64,000 nucleotides of DNA from Micromonospora sp. NBC_01796 (lineage in GTDB: Bacteria; Actinomycetota; Actinomycetes; Mycobacteriales; Micromonosporaceae), in NCBI RefSeq assembly GCF_035917455.1, contig NZ_CP109078.1:4030001-4094000 (forward strand), read 5' to 3'. Made by a program: the position numbers and the translations under genes. The notes below the pieces were generated by a model. It did no database searches. It saw only the letters and a program-made list of their open reading frames with translations, and was not told where the DNA came from. Positions 8,391 through 16,461 of this stretch are shown one piece after another; position 1 is the stretch's first letter; each line of letters begins with the position of its first letter.

Positions 8391-8481
8391 CACCCGTCGG
8401 TTCGGCCGGTTATCCCCGGCCGAGCAGGGAAACCCGAAGTATCCGGCGGGTCAGCCGGAGCAGTGGGGAGGGCTCGACGTC

Positions 8482-9597
8482 GTGAACCACATGCCGATCG
8501 ACCGATTCGACCAGACCGTACCGTTGCGGATCGCCATGGTCGTACCGCCCTGGTACGAGCTGCCGCCGAAGGGGTACGGCGGGGTCGAACAGGTCTGCGC
8601 GGCACTGGTGGACGCGCTGGCCGCCCGTGGGCACGAAGTGACCCTCTTCGGCGCCGGGACGGGTTCCGGCACCGCTGCCCGTTTCGTCGGGACGATGCCC
8701 GAGCTGCAACACGAGCGTCTCGGGCAGTCGTTGCCCGAACTGGCCCACCTGGCGCGGGCCGACCAGATGATCAACCCGGACGTCTTCGACGTGGTGCACG
8801 ACCACACCACCATCGGCCCGTTCGTGGCGCCCCGGCGCTCGGTCCCGACGGTCGCGACCGTCCACAACAGACCAACCGGGGAACTCGGGGACATCCTGGC
8901 CGACGTCGACCGTTCGGTGGGACTGGTGGCGATCTCGCACGCCCAGCGGCGGCTGCGTCCGTACCTGCCGTGGGCGGCGACGGTGCACAACGGGTTGGCG
9001 CTGGACGACGTACGGCACAAGTCGCAGCCGGGTACCGGACCGGTCCTCTGGCTGGCCCGGTTCAGCCCCGACAAGGGTCCCGACCTGGCCGTACGCGCCT
9101 GCCGGGCGGCCGGGCTGTCGCTGGTGCTGGCGGGCAAGTGCGACGAGCCGGAGGAGCAGCGTTACCTGACCGAGGTGATCGAGCCGTTGCAGGGACCGGA
9201 CCTGACCGTGCTGCGCAACCCGGACCGGGCCACCTGTTTCCAGCTCATGCTCGACGCCCGGTGCCTGATCATGCCGATCCGGTGGGAGGAGCCGTTCGGC
9301 ATGGTGATGGTCGAGGCGATGGCCACCGGTACGCCGGTGGTCGCACTCGACCGGGGTGCCGTACCGGAGCTGGTCCGGTCGGGGGAGACGGGCCTGATCT
9401 GCGTCGACCCGGACGACCTCCCGCAGGCCCTGCTCGACGCGGGGGACCTCGACCCGGCCGCCAGCGTGGCCCACGTACGCAACGCCTTCTCCGCCGAGAT
9501 GATGGCCGAAGGCTACGAGCGGGTCTACCGCCAGTGGGCCAACACCGCCCGCGAACGCCCGGCCCACGCCGCCCTCACCCCCACCGGCGCCTGGTAA
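8482..9597 (+). CDS. GT4-family glycosyltransferase
   Basis: A 371-residue GT-B fold enzyme. The N-terminal domain begins RIAMVVPPWYELPPKGYGG with the Gly-rich loop and continues VVHDHTT. The C-terminal nucleotide-sugar domain has LWLARFSPDKGPDLAV and then EEPFGMVMVEAMATGTPVVA, the EX7E motif typical of GT4. Such enzymes transfer a hexose from a nucleotide sugar to a glycan, lipid or small molecule; the acceptor cannot be told from sequence. A GGGGAGG site precedes the GTG start by about 10 nt; an ATG 9 nt further on is possible. It appears to be transcribed alone. Confidence 0.88.
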   Translation: MNHMPIDRFDQTVPLRIAMVVPPWYELPPKGYGGVEQVCAALVDALAARGHEVTLFGAGTGSGTAARFVGTMPELQHERLGQSLPELAHLARADQMINPDVFDVVHDHTTIGPFVAPRRSVPTVATVHNRPTGELGDILADVDRSVGLVAISHAQRRLRPYLPWAATVHNGLALDDVRHKSQPGTGPVLWLARFSPDKGPDLAVRACRAAGLSLVLAGKCDEPEEQRYLTEVIEPLQGPDLTVLRNPDRATCFQLMLDARCLIMPIRWEEPFGMVMVEAMATGTPVVALDRGAVPELVRSGETGLICVDPDDLPQALLDAGDLDPAASVAHVRNAFSAEMMAEGYERVYRQWANTARERPAHAALTPTGAW

Positions 9598-9711
9598 CCC
9601 GACGACGGCGTCCCCGTCCGGCGCAGTGGGCCGGGCGTCGGGCGCAACCGCGTCACGGGGGTAGCGCGGTTGCCGTACCGGCCCGGACGATGGGGGCAGG
9701 AGGTGGTCGTA

Positions 9712-11040
9712 TTGGTCACCATCACCATCGACCGGCTGACGAAGGTCTTCGACGGCGGGATCGTCGCGGTCGACGACCTGAGCCTGGAGGTCGCCACCGG
9801 GGAGTTCGTGGCCCTGCTCGGGCCGACCGGGTGCGGTAAGTCGACAATCCTGCGGCTGGTCGCCGGACTGGAGGAGCCGACCGCCGGACGGGTGCTGTTC
9901 GACGGTGAGGTGCCCGACGAGCGGGCGGCACACCAGCGCCGGGTCGCCATGGTCTTCCAGGACTACGCCCTCTACCCGAACCTGACCGTGGCCCAGAACA
10001 TCGGCTTCCCGCTGCGGCTCGGTGCCGAGCCGGAAGGGGCCCTCGCCGCCCGGGTCGCGGAGGCGGCGGCGCAGCTCGGCATCACCGACCTGCTGCCGCG
10101 CCGCCCCGGTCGCCTCTCCGGGGGCCAGAAGCAGCGGGTGGCGATGGCACGGGCGCTCGTCCGCCGGCCGCACGCCTTTCTCCTGGACGAGCCACTGTCC
10201 AATCTGGACGCTGGCGTACGCGCCGAGCTGCGTACGGAGATCGCCGGGTTGTCCCGCCGACTCGGGGTCACCACCGTGTACGTCACCCACGACCAGGTCG
10301 AGGCAATGACGATGGCGGACCGGGTGGCGGTGCTGCGCCGGGGCCGGCTGCAACAGGTCGGTACGCCGGCCGAGGTGTACGGCGACCCGGTCAGCCTGTT
10401 CGTCGCCGCCTTCCTCGGCACCCCGCGCCCCAGCCTGTTCCAGGGAGCGGTCTACGTCGACACCGACCGGGTCCTGATCGACCTCGGTTCACAGCTCCTG
10501 GAGCTGTCCCGCGCCGATCCGCGTACCCGGACGCTGGTCGGCCGGCACACCGAGCGGGTGACCCTGGCCGTACGCCCGGACGCCCTGACCCCGGTCGTCG
10601 GCGACACCGAGTCGGGTGCGGTCCTGCGGGGCCGCGTACGTTCGGTCGAACAGCTCGGCCACGAGGCGTTGGTGCACGTGGACATCGGCGGGGTGCCGAC
10701 CTCGGTGGCCGAGTCCCGGTTGGAGCACCCGGACACCGGTCAGCACCTGGCCGACGTACTCGCCGAGGACCCGCCGACCGGGCACCCGTTCCGGCACACC
10801 ATCGCCCGGATGATCCCGCACCAACGTACGGCCGAACCGCCCGCCACCGCCCGGACCGAGTACGGCTTCTACCCCGTGTACGACCCAGCCTCCCGCGACG
10901 AGCCCCCGCCCGCCGGCGACCTCGTGGTACGGGTCCCCGCCCTGACCCCGCCCCGGCCCGGTGCACCGATGGCGCTCGCCGTCGACCTGGACCGACTGCT
11001 CCTGTTCGACCGGGCCGGTCACCGGATCAGACTCGACTGA
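9712..11040 (+). CDS. MalK/MsmK-type ABC transporter ATP-binding protein for sugar import
   Basis: A 442-residue ATPase. Walker A GPTGCGKST, Q-loop VFQDYALYP, signature LSGGQKQRVAMARAL, Walker B FLLDEP, D-loop SNLDA and switch His in VTHDQVEAMT are all present. The C-terminal 200 residues form the extended regulatory/TOBE region of sugar-importer ATPases. No permease or binding protein is nearby, so it probably powers several separate sugar importers, as MsiK/MalK-type ATPases do in actinomycetes. A TTG start at 9712 is proposed because GGAGG sits 8 nt before it; earlier in-frame starts lack a ribosome site. Confidence 0.85.
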   Translation: MVTITIDRLTKVFDGGIVAVDDLSLEVATGEFVALLGPTGCGKSTILRLVAGLEEPTAGRVLFDGEVPDERAAHQRRVAMVFQDYALYPNLTVAQNIGFPLRLGAEPEGALAARVAEAAAQLGITDLLPRRPGRLSGGQKQRVAMARALVRRPHAFLLDEPLSNLDAGVRAELRTEIAGLSRRLGVTTVYVTHDQVEAMTMADRVAVLRRGRLQQVGTPAEVYGDPVSLFVAAFLGTPRPSLFQGAVYVDTDRVLIDLGSQLLELSRADPRTRTLVGRHTERVTLAVRPDALTPVVGDTESGAVLRGRVRSVEQLGHEALVHVDIGGVPTSVAESRLEHPDTGQHLADVLAEDPPTGHPFRHTIARMIPHQRTAEPPATARTEYGFYPVYDPASRDEPPPAGDLVVRVPALTPPRPGAPMALAVDLDRLLLFDRAGHRIRLD

Positions 11041-11057
11041 CCGGCCCGTGAAACAGC

Positions 11058-12269
11058 TCAGTACGCCGACGCGCGGACCGCGAACACCGACCGGCTGCCG
11101 GCGTACTCGGTCAGCGACCAGAGCTGGTTCTTCGCCGGCCAGTAGGAGAGGTCTTCGGGGCCGATCGGCAGGGCGTCGGTGTGCATGACCACCGAGCCGC
11201 CGGGACTGAACGTGGCCAGGTCGCCCTTGTTGCCGCTGCCGTCACTGGTGGACAGGTAGAACTTCCCGTTGATCGCGGTCGCGCCCTGCATGCTGGTGAC
11301 CGAGACGTCGTACGCCTGCGACCCGTGGGCGTATCCGTCGCTGCCGGTGGTGAGCATCCGGGTGGTGTAGTCGATCGGGAAGCGGACCAGCCGGGTGCCG
11401 GTGCCGGGGTTGGCGTACTCGCCGACGACCACGCTGTCCGGGGTGCTGGTCCGGTCCAGGGCAACGAACGAGTACGTCAGGTTGGTGTAACCGCCGGTGG
11501 TCGACCGGGTGTACGTGAGTGCCTGCGGCAGCACGTACTTGTAGCCGTACGCCTGGTAGGTGCCGTCGGTCTGGAGGCCGATCACGGCGTCGTTGCTGGT
11601 GGCGGTCTGCCACAGGTGCCGCATGTCGAAGACCCGGAACCCGGCGCTGGTGGAGGCGACGTAGAGGTAGTAGCCGTACCAGAACATGCCACCTGCGTGG
11701 ATGTTGACCGGGCGGAACGAGGCTTTGCCGTCGCTGCGTGCGTACGGCTCGACCAGGAGGACGTGCCGGTAGGTCGGCGCGCTGGGCGTGGAGTAGTCCA
11801 CGAAGGACACCCGTACGCCCCGGTCGATCCCGTCGGAGGCGTCGTCGTACCAGCTCACCAGGATGGCGGTGGCGCCCTCGTAGGTGCCGACCTCGTACGC
11901 GTCCGCGGTGGTGGTGATCGCCTGCGGAATCCAGTACGTGACGTTGTTGTCGCCGCTGTTCCAGCAGAACGAGGCGACCCGGTTGGCGGCGGCGGGGGAG
12001 CACGCGGTCGCCACCCGGTTCCCGTCACCGACGACGGTCGGCACGCTGACGTTCGGCAGCGCGGCGTCCAGGTCGTCGATGAGGCCGCCGTACGCGCTGG
12101 CCTGTAACCGGAAGTTGGCCGCGTTCAGGGTGACCGCGGCGGCGGCGACGCCGTCGCTCTCGACGGCGGTGCCGGTCGGATCGCCGCCCGGTGCGGCGGT
12201 GACCGGCCCGGCAACGGTGACGAGCAGCCCCGCAACCAGCGCCGTGACGAGCGATGTCCGTGCTTTCAC
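11058..12269 (-). CDS. Secreted protein of unknown function, possible beta-propeller
   Basis: A 403-residue exported protein. The GTG at 12269 has a perfect AGGAGG 6 nt upstream and begins KARTSLVTALVAGLLV, a Sec signal peptide ending near AAP. The mature part is rich in Tyr, Thr, Ser and Gly with repeated beta-strand-like segments (for example NIHAGGMFWYGYYLYVAS, FRVFDMRHLWQ, FSPGGSVVMHTDALP), suggesting a propeller-like fold. No catalytic motif was recognised. It diverges from the chitinase gene across 239 nt. It resembles unnamed secreted proteins of actinomycetes; the function is not known. Confidence 0.75.
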   Translation of the reverse strand: MKARTSLVTALVAGLLVTVAGPVTAAPGGDPTGTAVESDGVAAAAVTLNAANFRLQASAYGGLIDDLDAALPNVSVPTVVGDGNRVATACSPAAANRVASFCWNSGDNNVTYWIPQAITTTADAYEVGTYEGATAILVSWYDDASDGIDRGVRVSFVDYSTPSAPTYRHVLLVEPYARSDGKASFRPVNIHAGGMFWYGYYLYVASTSAGFRVFDMRHLWQTATSNDAVIGLQTDGTYQAYGYKYVLPQALTYTRSTTGGYTNLTYSFVALDRTSTPDSVVVGEYANPGTGTRLVRFPIDYTTRMLTTGSDGYAHGSQAYDVSVTSMQGATAINGKFYLSTSDGSGNKGDLATFSPGGSVVMHTDALPIGPEDLSYWPAKNQLWSLTEYAGSRSVFAVRASAY

Positions 12270-12429
12270 CAGGATCCTCCTTGGACGCAGCGTTGTGCCC
12301 GTTTGGTACGGAACTCTCGCCGCGCCCGCGCCGGGTGTCAACGAACCTCGATCGACTTCGTCCGCTGTTTACCCGACGGTGACCATGCTTCGGTGCACGT
12401 CGATCCGGGCCATCGATGGATGCCAGGGC

Positions 12430-12476
12430 TTTACAGAAACAGTTAACAGTCCTAATAATTGGCCAACTGTCGATGG
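12430..12476 (+). promoter_or_regulatory. Promoter and inverted-repeat operator of chitinase gene 1
   Basis: TTTACA (12430-12435), a 17-nt spacer and TAATAA (12453-12458) form a good vegetative-type promoter. The inverted repeat ACAGTT (12439-12444) and AACTGT (12465-12470) brackets the -10 region. The 39-nt block 12438-12476 matches 60612-60650 upstream of the second chitinase at 36 positions, and both blocks end 31-32 nt before the start codon. Confidence 0.7.
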
Positions 12477-12508
12477 CCGCCCGCGCCACGACCGGTCGGG
12501 AGGACTGG

Positions 12509-14089
12509 ATGAGACGCTCCAGATCGTTGTTCATCGGTGTGGTGGCCGCGCTGGCGGCCGGGGTCGGCGCGATCGCGGTGGCGGTGCCCGCCTTCGCCGC
12601 CGGTCCGACGGCGACCTTCGTCAAGGTCTCCGACTGGGGCTCCGGCTGGGAGGGCAAGTACACCGTCACCAACGGCGGTACGACAACGCTCGCCTCCTGG
12701 AGCGTGGCCTTCGACCTGCCGTCGGGGAGCACCGTCGGGACGTTCTGGGACGCCTCGATGACCTCCTCCGGTCAGCGGTTCACCTTCACCAACCGGTCCT
12801 GGAACGGCAATCTCGCTCCGGGTGCGTCGGCGTCGTTCGGCTTCAACGCCACCGGTCCGGGCACCCCGGGCAACTGCACCCTGAACGGGGCAGCGTGCGG
12901 CGGCGGGACCACCCCGACCACGCCACCGGCCACCACCGCCCCGCCGACCACCCGGCCGCCGACAACTCCGCCGCCGACGACCCGGCCGCCGACGACGCCG
13001 CCACCCACCACCGCCCCGCCGACCACGCCACCGCCGACCACCGGCCCGCCGCCGAACACCGGCCTGCCGAAGCACGCGCTCATCGGGTACCTGCACAGCA
13101 GCTTCGCCAACGGCTCCGGCTACGTGAAGATGGCCGACGTACCGGCCGAGTGGGACATCATCAACCTCGCCTTCGGTGAACCGACGTCGGTCACCTCCGG
13201 TGACATCCGGTTCCAGCTCTGCCCGGTCGCGGAGTGCCCCGGCGTCGAAACGGAGGCGCAGTTCACCGCCGCCATCCGGGCCAAGCAGCAGCAGGGCAAG
13301 AAGGTGCTCATCTCGATCGGCGGCCAGAACGGACAGGTGCAGCTCACCACCACCGCCGCCCGGGACGCGTTCGTCAGCTCGGTCAGCGCCATCATCGACC
13401 GGTACGGCCTCAACGGGCTCGACATCGACTTCGAGGGGCACTCGCTGTCGCTGAACACCGGCGACACCGATTTCCGGAACCCGACCACCCCGGTGATCGT
13501 CAACCTGATCTCCGCCATCCGTACGCTCAAGGCCCGCTACGGTTCCGGTTTCGTGCTCACGATGGCGCCGGAGACCTTCTTCGTGCAGCTCGGTTACCAG
13601 TTCTACGGATCGGGGCCGTGGGGCGGTCAGGATCCGCGCGCCGGGTCGTACCTGCCGGTCATCCACGCGCTGCGCAACGACATCACCGTCCTGCACGTGC
13701 AGGACTACAACTCCGGTCCGATCATGGGGCTGGACAACCAGTACCACACCATGGGCGGGGCGGACTTCCACATCGCGATGACCGACATGCTGCTGGCCGG
13801 CTTCCCGGTCGCCGGCAACACCGCCAACGTCTTCCCCGCTCTCCGCGAGGACCAAATCGCATTCGGTACGCCCGCAGGCAGCAGCGCCGGCAACGGGTAC
13901 GTCGCACCCGCTGGCGTACAGCAGGCGGTGAACTGCCTGGTCCGGGGCACGAACTGCGGCGGCTACACCCCGCGCAGCGGCACCAACCCGAACTTCCGTG
14001 GCCTGATGACCTGGTCCATCAACTGGGACAGGTTCTACAACTGGGAGTTCAAGAACAGCCACGACCCCTTCCTCAACGCCCTCCCCTGA
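12509..14089 (+). CDS. Secreted GH18 chitinase with N-terminal CBM2
   Basis: A 526-residue exported enzyme. Signal peptide about 1-32; CBM2 chitin/cellulose-binding module 33-130 with surface aromatics (SDWGSGWEGKYTV, FTNRSWNGNLAPG); Pro/Thr linker about 133-190; GH18 barrel to the end. The catalytic motif GLDIDFEG places the acid at Glu309. It would hydrolyse chitin outside the cell, the signal peptide directing export. GGGAGG lies 6 nt before the ATG. The partner gene at 60682 has nearly the same signal peptide and CBM2 but a diverged catalytic domain. A hairpin terminator follows. Confidence 0.93.
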   Translation: MRRSRSLFIGVVAALAAGVGAIAVAVPAFAAGPTATFVKVSDWGSGWEGKYTVTNGGTTTLASWSVAFDLPSGSTVGTFWDASMTSSGQRFTFTNRSWNGNLAPGASASFGFNATGPGTPGNCTLNGAACGGGTTPTTPPATTAPPTTRPPTTPPPTTRPPTTPPPTTAPPTTPPPTTGPPPNTGLPKHALIGYLHSSFANGSGYVKMADVPAEWDIINLAFGEPTSVTSGDIRFQLCPVAECPGVETEAQFTAAIRAKQQQGKKVLISIGGQNGQVQLTTTAARDAFVSSVSAIIDRYGLNGLDIDFEGHSLSLNTGDTDFRNPTTPVIVNLISAIRTLKARYGSGFVLTMAPETFFVQLGYQFYGSGPWGGQDPRAGSYLPVIHALRNDITVLHVQDYNSGPIMGLDNQYHTMGGADFHIAMTDMLLAGFPVAGNTANVFPALREDQIAFGTPAGSSAGNGYVAPAGVQQAVNCLVRGTNCGGYTPRSGTNPNFRGLMTWSINWDRFYNWEFKNSHDPFLNALP

Positions 14090-14117
14090 CCCGCGCACCC
14101 CAGGTCAGACACAGAAG

Positions 14118-14146
14118 AAGGGCTCCAGCATCCCGCTGGAGCCCTT
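14118..14146 (+). terminator. Terminator-like hairpin after chitinase gene 1
   Basis: AAGGGCTCCAGC (14118-14129) and GCTGGAGCCCTT (14135-14146) form a perfect 12-bp stem with a 5-nt loop, 29 nt after the stop codon. No T-run follows; such hairpins are usual terminators in high-GC actinomycetes. Confidence 0.7.
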
Positions 14147-14184
14147 CGTCGCTCGGCAGGGGGCTCGGACGCCCCGCCCTCCCC

Positions 14185-14260
14185 GACGATCTTGCAGTTG
14201 TGGCGCCCGGATAAGCGAGGTTCACCCGGATTTGTGTACCACCACAACTGCAAGATCGTC
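14185..14260. repeat. Long intergenic palindrome, element 2
   Basis: A 19-bp perfect stem: GACGATCTTGCAGTTGTGG at 14185-14203 and its complement at 14242-14260. The 38-nt loop contains GCGAGGTTCACCCGGATTTG, which element 3 also carries. The element lies between the convergent 3' ends of the chitinase and cutA genes. Confidence 0.88.
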
Positions 14261-14309
14261 GCGCGTCTAGCGGGTGCTCCTCGTGAAGGCGACGGACGCC
14301 GTTGGTTTC

Positions 14310-14391
14310 TCCGGCGATCTTGCAGTTGTGGTGCCCGGATAGGCGAGGTTCACCCGGATTTGTGCACCACCACAACTGCAAGATCGCCGGA
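14310..14391. repeat. Long intergenic palindrome, element 3 (tandem copy of element 2)
   Basis: A 24-bp perfect stem (14310-14333 with 14368-14391) contains the same CGATCTTGCAGTTGTGG core. Its loop is nearly identical to that of element 2, and the flank GTCTAG-GGGTGCTCCTCG is also shared, so a unit of about 128 bp has been duplicated in tandem. The stem sequence differs at its outer end with both arms changed together, which keeps the pairing. Confidence 0.88.
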
Positions 14392-14414
14392 GGTCTAGTG
14401 GGTGCTCCTCGCGG

Positions 14415-14750
14415 CTACGGAGTGGACTCGGTCGCGGCTACTGATTGGCGGAGCCACTCCAGGCACCCGGTAGCGCCGGCAACGATCGGTGTCGCGATCA
14501 CCTGGGGATTACGCCAGGGGTGGTGCTCCAACAGGTGCGCCTCCAGTTCCGCGTACCGGTCGGAGGACGTGTAGAGCAGCAGGCGCCACTCCTCCCCGGT
14601 GCCCAGCTCGCCGAGGTGCCAGAACACGCTTCCCACCGGACCGATGATCTGCGCGTTGCCGGCCAGCCGTTCGGCTACCGCAGACTGCGCAAGTTCGAGA
14701 GCTGCCGCACGGGTCTCGGTCGCCGTCGCCACCTGGAGGAAGTCGGTCAT
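14415..14750 (-). CDS. cutA: CutA-family protein (CutA1), copy 1
   Basis: A 111-residue CutA-fold protein: the N-terminal strand FLQVATATETRAAALELA, the central EEWRLLLYTSSDRYAELEAHLLEHHPWRNPQVIATPI and the helix GATGCLEWLRQSV match CutA1. The family forms small trimers linked to divalent-metal tolerance in enterobacteria; the actual role in actinomycetes is uncertain. The start codon overlaps the stop of a doubtful 68-codon frame as TGATG. A second, diverged CutA gene lies at 25399, so the window has two paralogues. Confidence 0.82.
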   Translation of the reverse strand: MTDFLQVATATETRAAALELAQSAVAERLAGNAQIIGPVGSVFWHLGELGTGEEWRLLLYTSSDRYAELEAHLLEHHPWRNPQVIATPIVAGATGCLEWLRQSVAATESTP

Positions 14751-14940
14751 CAGCGGAGCCTAACGCCGTCCAGGACGGGTTGAACTCGGTAGCGGACGAC
14801 ATCTCCTGTCCATGCGCTGAACGCGGGCGCGGCTATATGGCGGTCGAGGTGAGCAGCGAGGCGGAGCAGATGATCCGGGACGCGCTGCGGGCAGTCGTAC
14901 AGCACCGGGGGCAGGTGGGAGTCGATTTGGGCGAGATACG

Positions 14941-14973
14941 AAGAGAACCCCAGCATCGCGCTGGGGCTCTCTT
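14941..14973 (-). terminator. Hairpin downstream of the DUF397 gene
   Basis: AAGAGAACCCCAGC (14941-14954) pairs with GCTGGGGCTCTCTT (14960-14973) with one A-C mismatch and a 5-nt loop. It lies after the DUF397 gene in the direction of transcription and probably ends that operon. Confidence 0.6.
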
Positions 14974-15021
14974 GGCTGGGACCCTGTAACAGGGGACCGA
15001 AGTACCGCCGTTGCTCGGGAA

Positions 15022-15213
15022 CTAGCTGGCACTCTTCGCGAAGCCGACGAACGCCGTCCACTCGGCCGGGCCGAAGGTCAGGGTGCCGCCGTCACGGTCC
15101 TTGGTGTCCCGCACGAGCACGCGGCCGGGCAGGTTGTCGGCAACCTCGACGCAGGCGCCGCCGTTGGTGGAGGAACGGGTTGACTTTCGCCACTGGGCGC
15201 CGGTCATGTCCAT
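15022..15213 (-). CDS. DUF397 domain protein
   Basis: A 63-residue protein with the DUF397 signature: MDMTGAQWRKSTRSSTNGG, then CVEVADNLPG, VLVRDTKDRDG and FGPAEWTAFV. The start at 15213 fits the family N-terminus and overlaps the upstream XRE gene by 10 nt; an ATG two codons on gives a neat ATGA overlap. DUF397 proteins are encoded beside XRE/DUF5753 regulators throughout actinomycetes. Several such pairs affect development and antibiotic production in Streptomyces, where the small protein probably modulates its partner. The pair here is clearly one unit. Confidence 0.9.
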   Translation of the reverse strand: MDMTGAQWRKSTRSSTNGGACVEVADNLPGRVLVRDTKDRDGGTLTFGPAEWTAFVGFAKSAS

Positions 15214-16004
15214 GATTGTGCCGCTTCCTTGAGGAGATCCAGGGTCTGGCTACGTGGTAGCGCCTCATCGCGCACGGCATCCCACGACAGAGTAAGGGTA
15301 GCAATGTCGTCTGGCCGCTCGACGATCTGAGCCGTTAGCTGGTTATCGACGTAGCCGGCACGGTGGGCGTCCGGAAGGTCGGCGAGGATGAATGCCCCGG
15401 CGAGCCCCGAGTACATACCAAGGGATGTGGGGATCACCTGCAAGTGCATTTTCGGCTGCTCAGCGCAAGCTAGTAAGTGCGCCATCTGCTCAGCCATCAC
15501 CTTGCCCTGCCCGGCTTGCCGCTTCAACACCATGGCGTCGACCACGACGAATAGATTTGGCGCGGTGTCGCCGGTCAGAATTTTTTGACGCTCCAGACGC
15601 GATGCGACCTGCTGCTCTATATCGTTGGCCTGTAGCCGATGACTTGCCGAGAAGATCGCCCGCATGTACGCCTCGGTCTGCAGTAGGCCGGGTACGAAGG
15701 CGTGTTCGTACCAGCGCAGCGCTGTCGCCTCGCGCTCCAAGACCATCCACTCGCGCAGCCACACGGGCGCATCGCTGTCCTTGACCAGTTCCTCCCACAT
15801 CACCTGGAAGTGGTCGTCAAGGCCGAGTGCCTCATCCACAAGCCGCAGGTAAGCGAAGGTCACAGGCTTGCTGCCCGTCTCGATACCGCTGACGTGTGTG
15901 TCCGAGTAGTGGATCCTCTCCCCAAGCTGGGCCTGGGTGAGTCCTGCCTTCAGCCGCTTTCGCTTCAGGTCGCGTAGCAGGTACTCCGAAGCCGAGATTC
16001 CCAC
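15204..16004 (-). CDS. XRE-family regulator with DUF5753 domain
   Basis: A 266-residue protein. The helix-turn-helix covers about 8-65 (LKAGLTQAQLGERIHYSDTH then VSGIETGSKPVT). DUF5753 covers about 85-262 (WYEHAFVPGLLQTEAYMRAI, QVIPTSLGMYSGLAGAFIL, RPDDIATLTLSWDAVRDEAL). It is coupled to the DUF397 gene. This pair type is expanded in streptomycetes and Micromonosporaceae and controls differentiation or neighbouring genes. The divergent three-gene operon beginning at 16267 is the obvious local target. GC is lower than in neighbouring core genes. Confidence 0.9.
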   Translation of the reverse strand: MGISASEYLLRDLKRKRLKAGLTQAQLGERIHYSDTHVSGIETGSKPVTFAYLRLVDEALGLDDHFQVMWEELVKDSDAPVWLREWMVLEREATALRWYEHAFVPGLLQTEAYMRAIFSASHRLQANDIEQQVASRLERQKILTGDTAPNLFVVVDAMVLKRQAGQGKVMAEQMAHLLACAEQPKMHLQVIPTSLGMYSGLAGAFILADLPDAHRAGYVDNQLTAQIVERPDDIATLTLSWDAVRDEALPRSQTLDLLKEAAQSWT

Positions 16005-16190
16005 GTGTTCCCCAACCTTTCCTCGAATTAGAGATCCACCCCCTGCTGGCCAGGGTTGGGAGCCGGCACCCCCCGAAGTGGACTGAGCTATTCCGACAGT
16101 AAGGGTTTCGATAGCAGCCTGTCATTAGGTGGTCCCGCTCGAATCCAACCCCCTCGAATGTCGCCTCATCCAAAGGACGGGCGGGGCTGC

Positions 16191-16228
16191 GCGGGGACAC
16201 CCCGGACTCCCTGCCGGGGTGTCCCCGC
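16191..16228. other. 15-bp perfect hairpin upstream of a small-gene operon
   Basis: GCGGGGACACCCCGG (16191-16205) and CCGGGGTGTCCCCGC (16214-16228) form a perfect stem with an 8-nt loop. No plus-strand gene precedes it, so it is not an obvious terminator. It ends 27 nt before the strong ribosome site of the gene at 16267, where it could act as a leader structure or protein-binding site. Confidence 0.65.
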
Positions 16229-16266
16229 TTCCAACATCAATGCTCGCAATGTCAAGGAGGTGCGGA

Positions 16267-16461
16267 ATGTTTGCCTGGCCCGTCTGGTGTGACTGGATTG
16301 TGAGACTGCTCGTGCCACCACCACCAGCTCCGCCCCCAGTGCCCCCACCCCCGGCGCAGCCGGCATGGGCCACGGAAGAGACCACTCTTTTCCAAGAGCG
16401 CCCATGGACCCTGGGCCAACGGACCTGCTACGGCACGACGGGAAGGAGCGAGAGGCGATGA
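16267..16461 (+). CDS. Small proline-rich protein with hydrophobic N-terminus
   Basis: A 64-residue protein not assignable to a family. AAGGAGGTG, a near-perfect ribosome site, lies 4 nt before the ATG. The N-terminus FAWPVWCDWIVRLLV is aromatic and hydrophobic. A run of Pro/Ala follows (residues 17-32), then a polar tail rich in Thr and Arg. The stop overlaps the next start as ATGA. The hydrophobic stretch is too short for a confident membrane anchor. It heads a coupled three-gene set divergent from the XRE/DUF397 pair. The ribosome site and coupling argue it is real; the function is unknown. Confidence 0.6.
   Translation: MFAWPVWCDWIVRLLVPPPPAPPPVPPPPAQPAWATEETTLFQERPWTLGQRTCYGTTGRSERR

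Larger units (their letters stand above)
14090..14414. other. Convergent intergenic region holding a terminator and two palindromes
   Basis: These 325 nt between the chitinase and cutA contain the hairpin at 14118-14146 and palindromic elements 2 and 3, and nothing that looks coding. It marks the left edge of a lower-GC accessory stretch that extends to about 17.1 kb. Confidence 0.7.
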
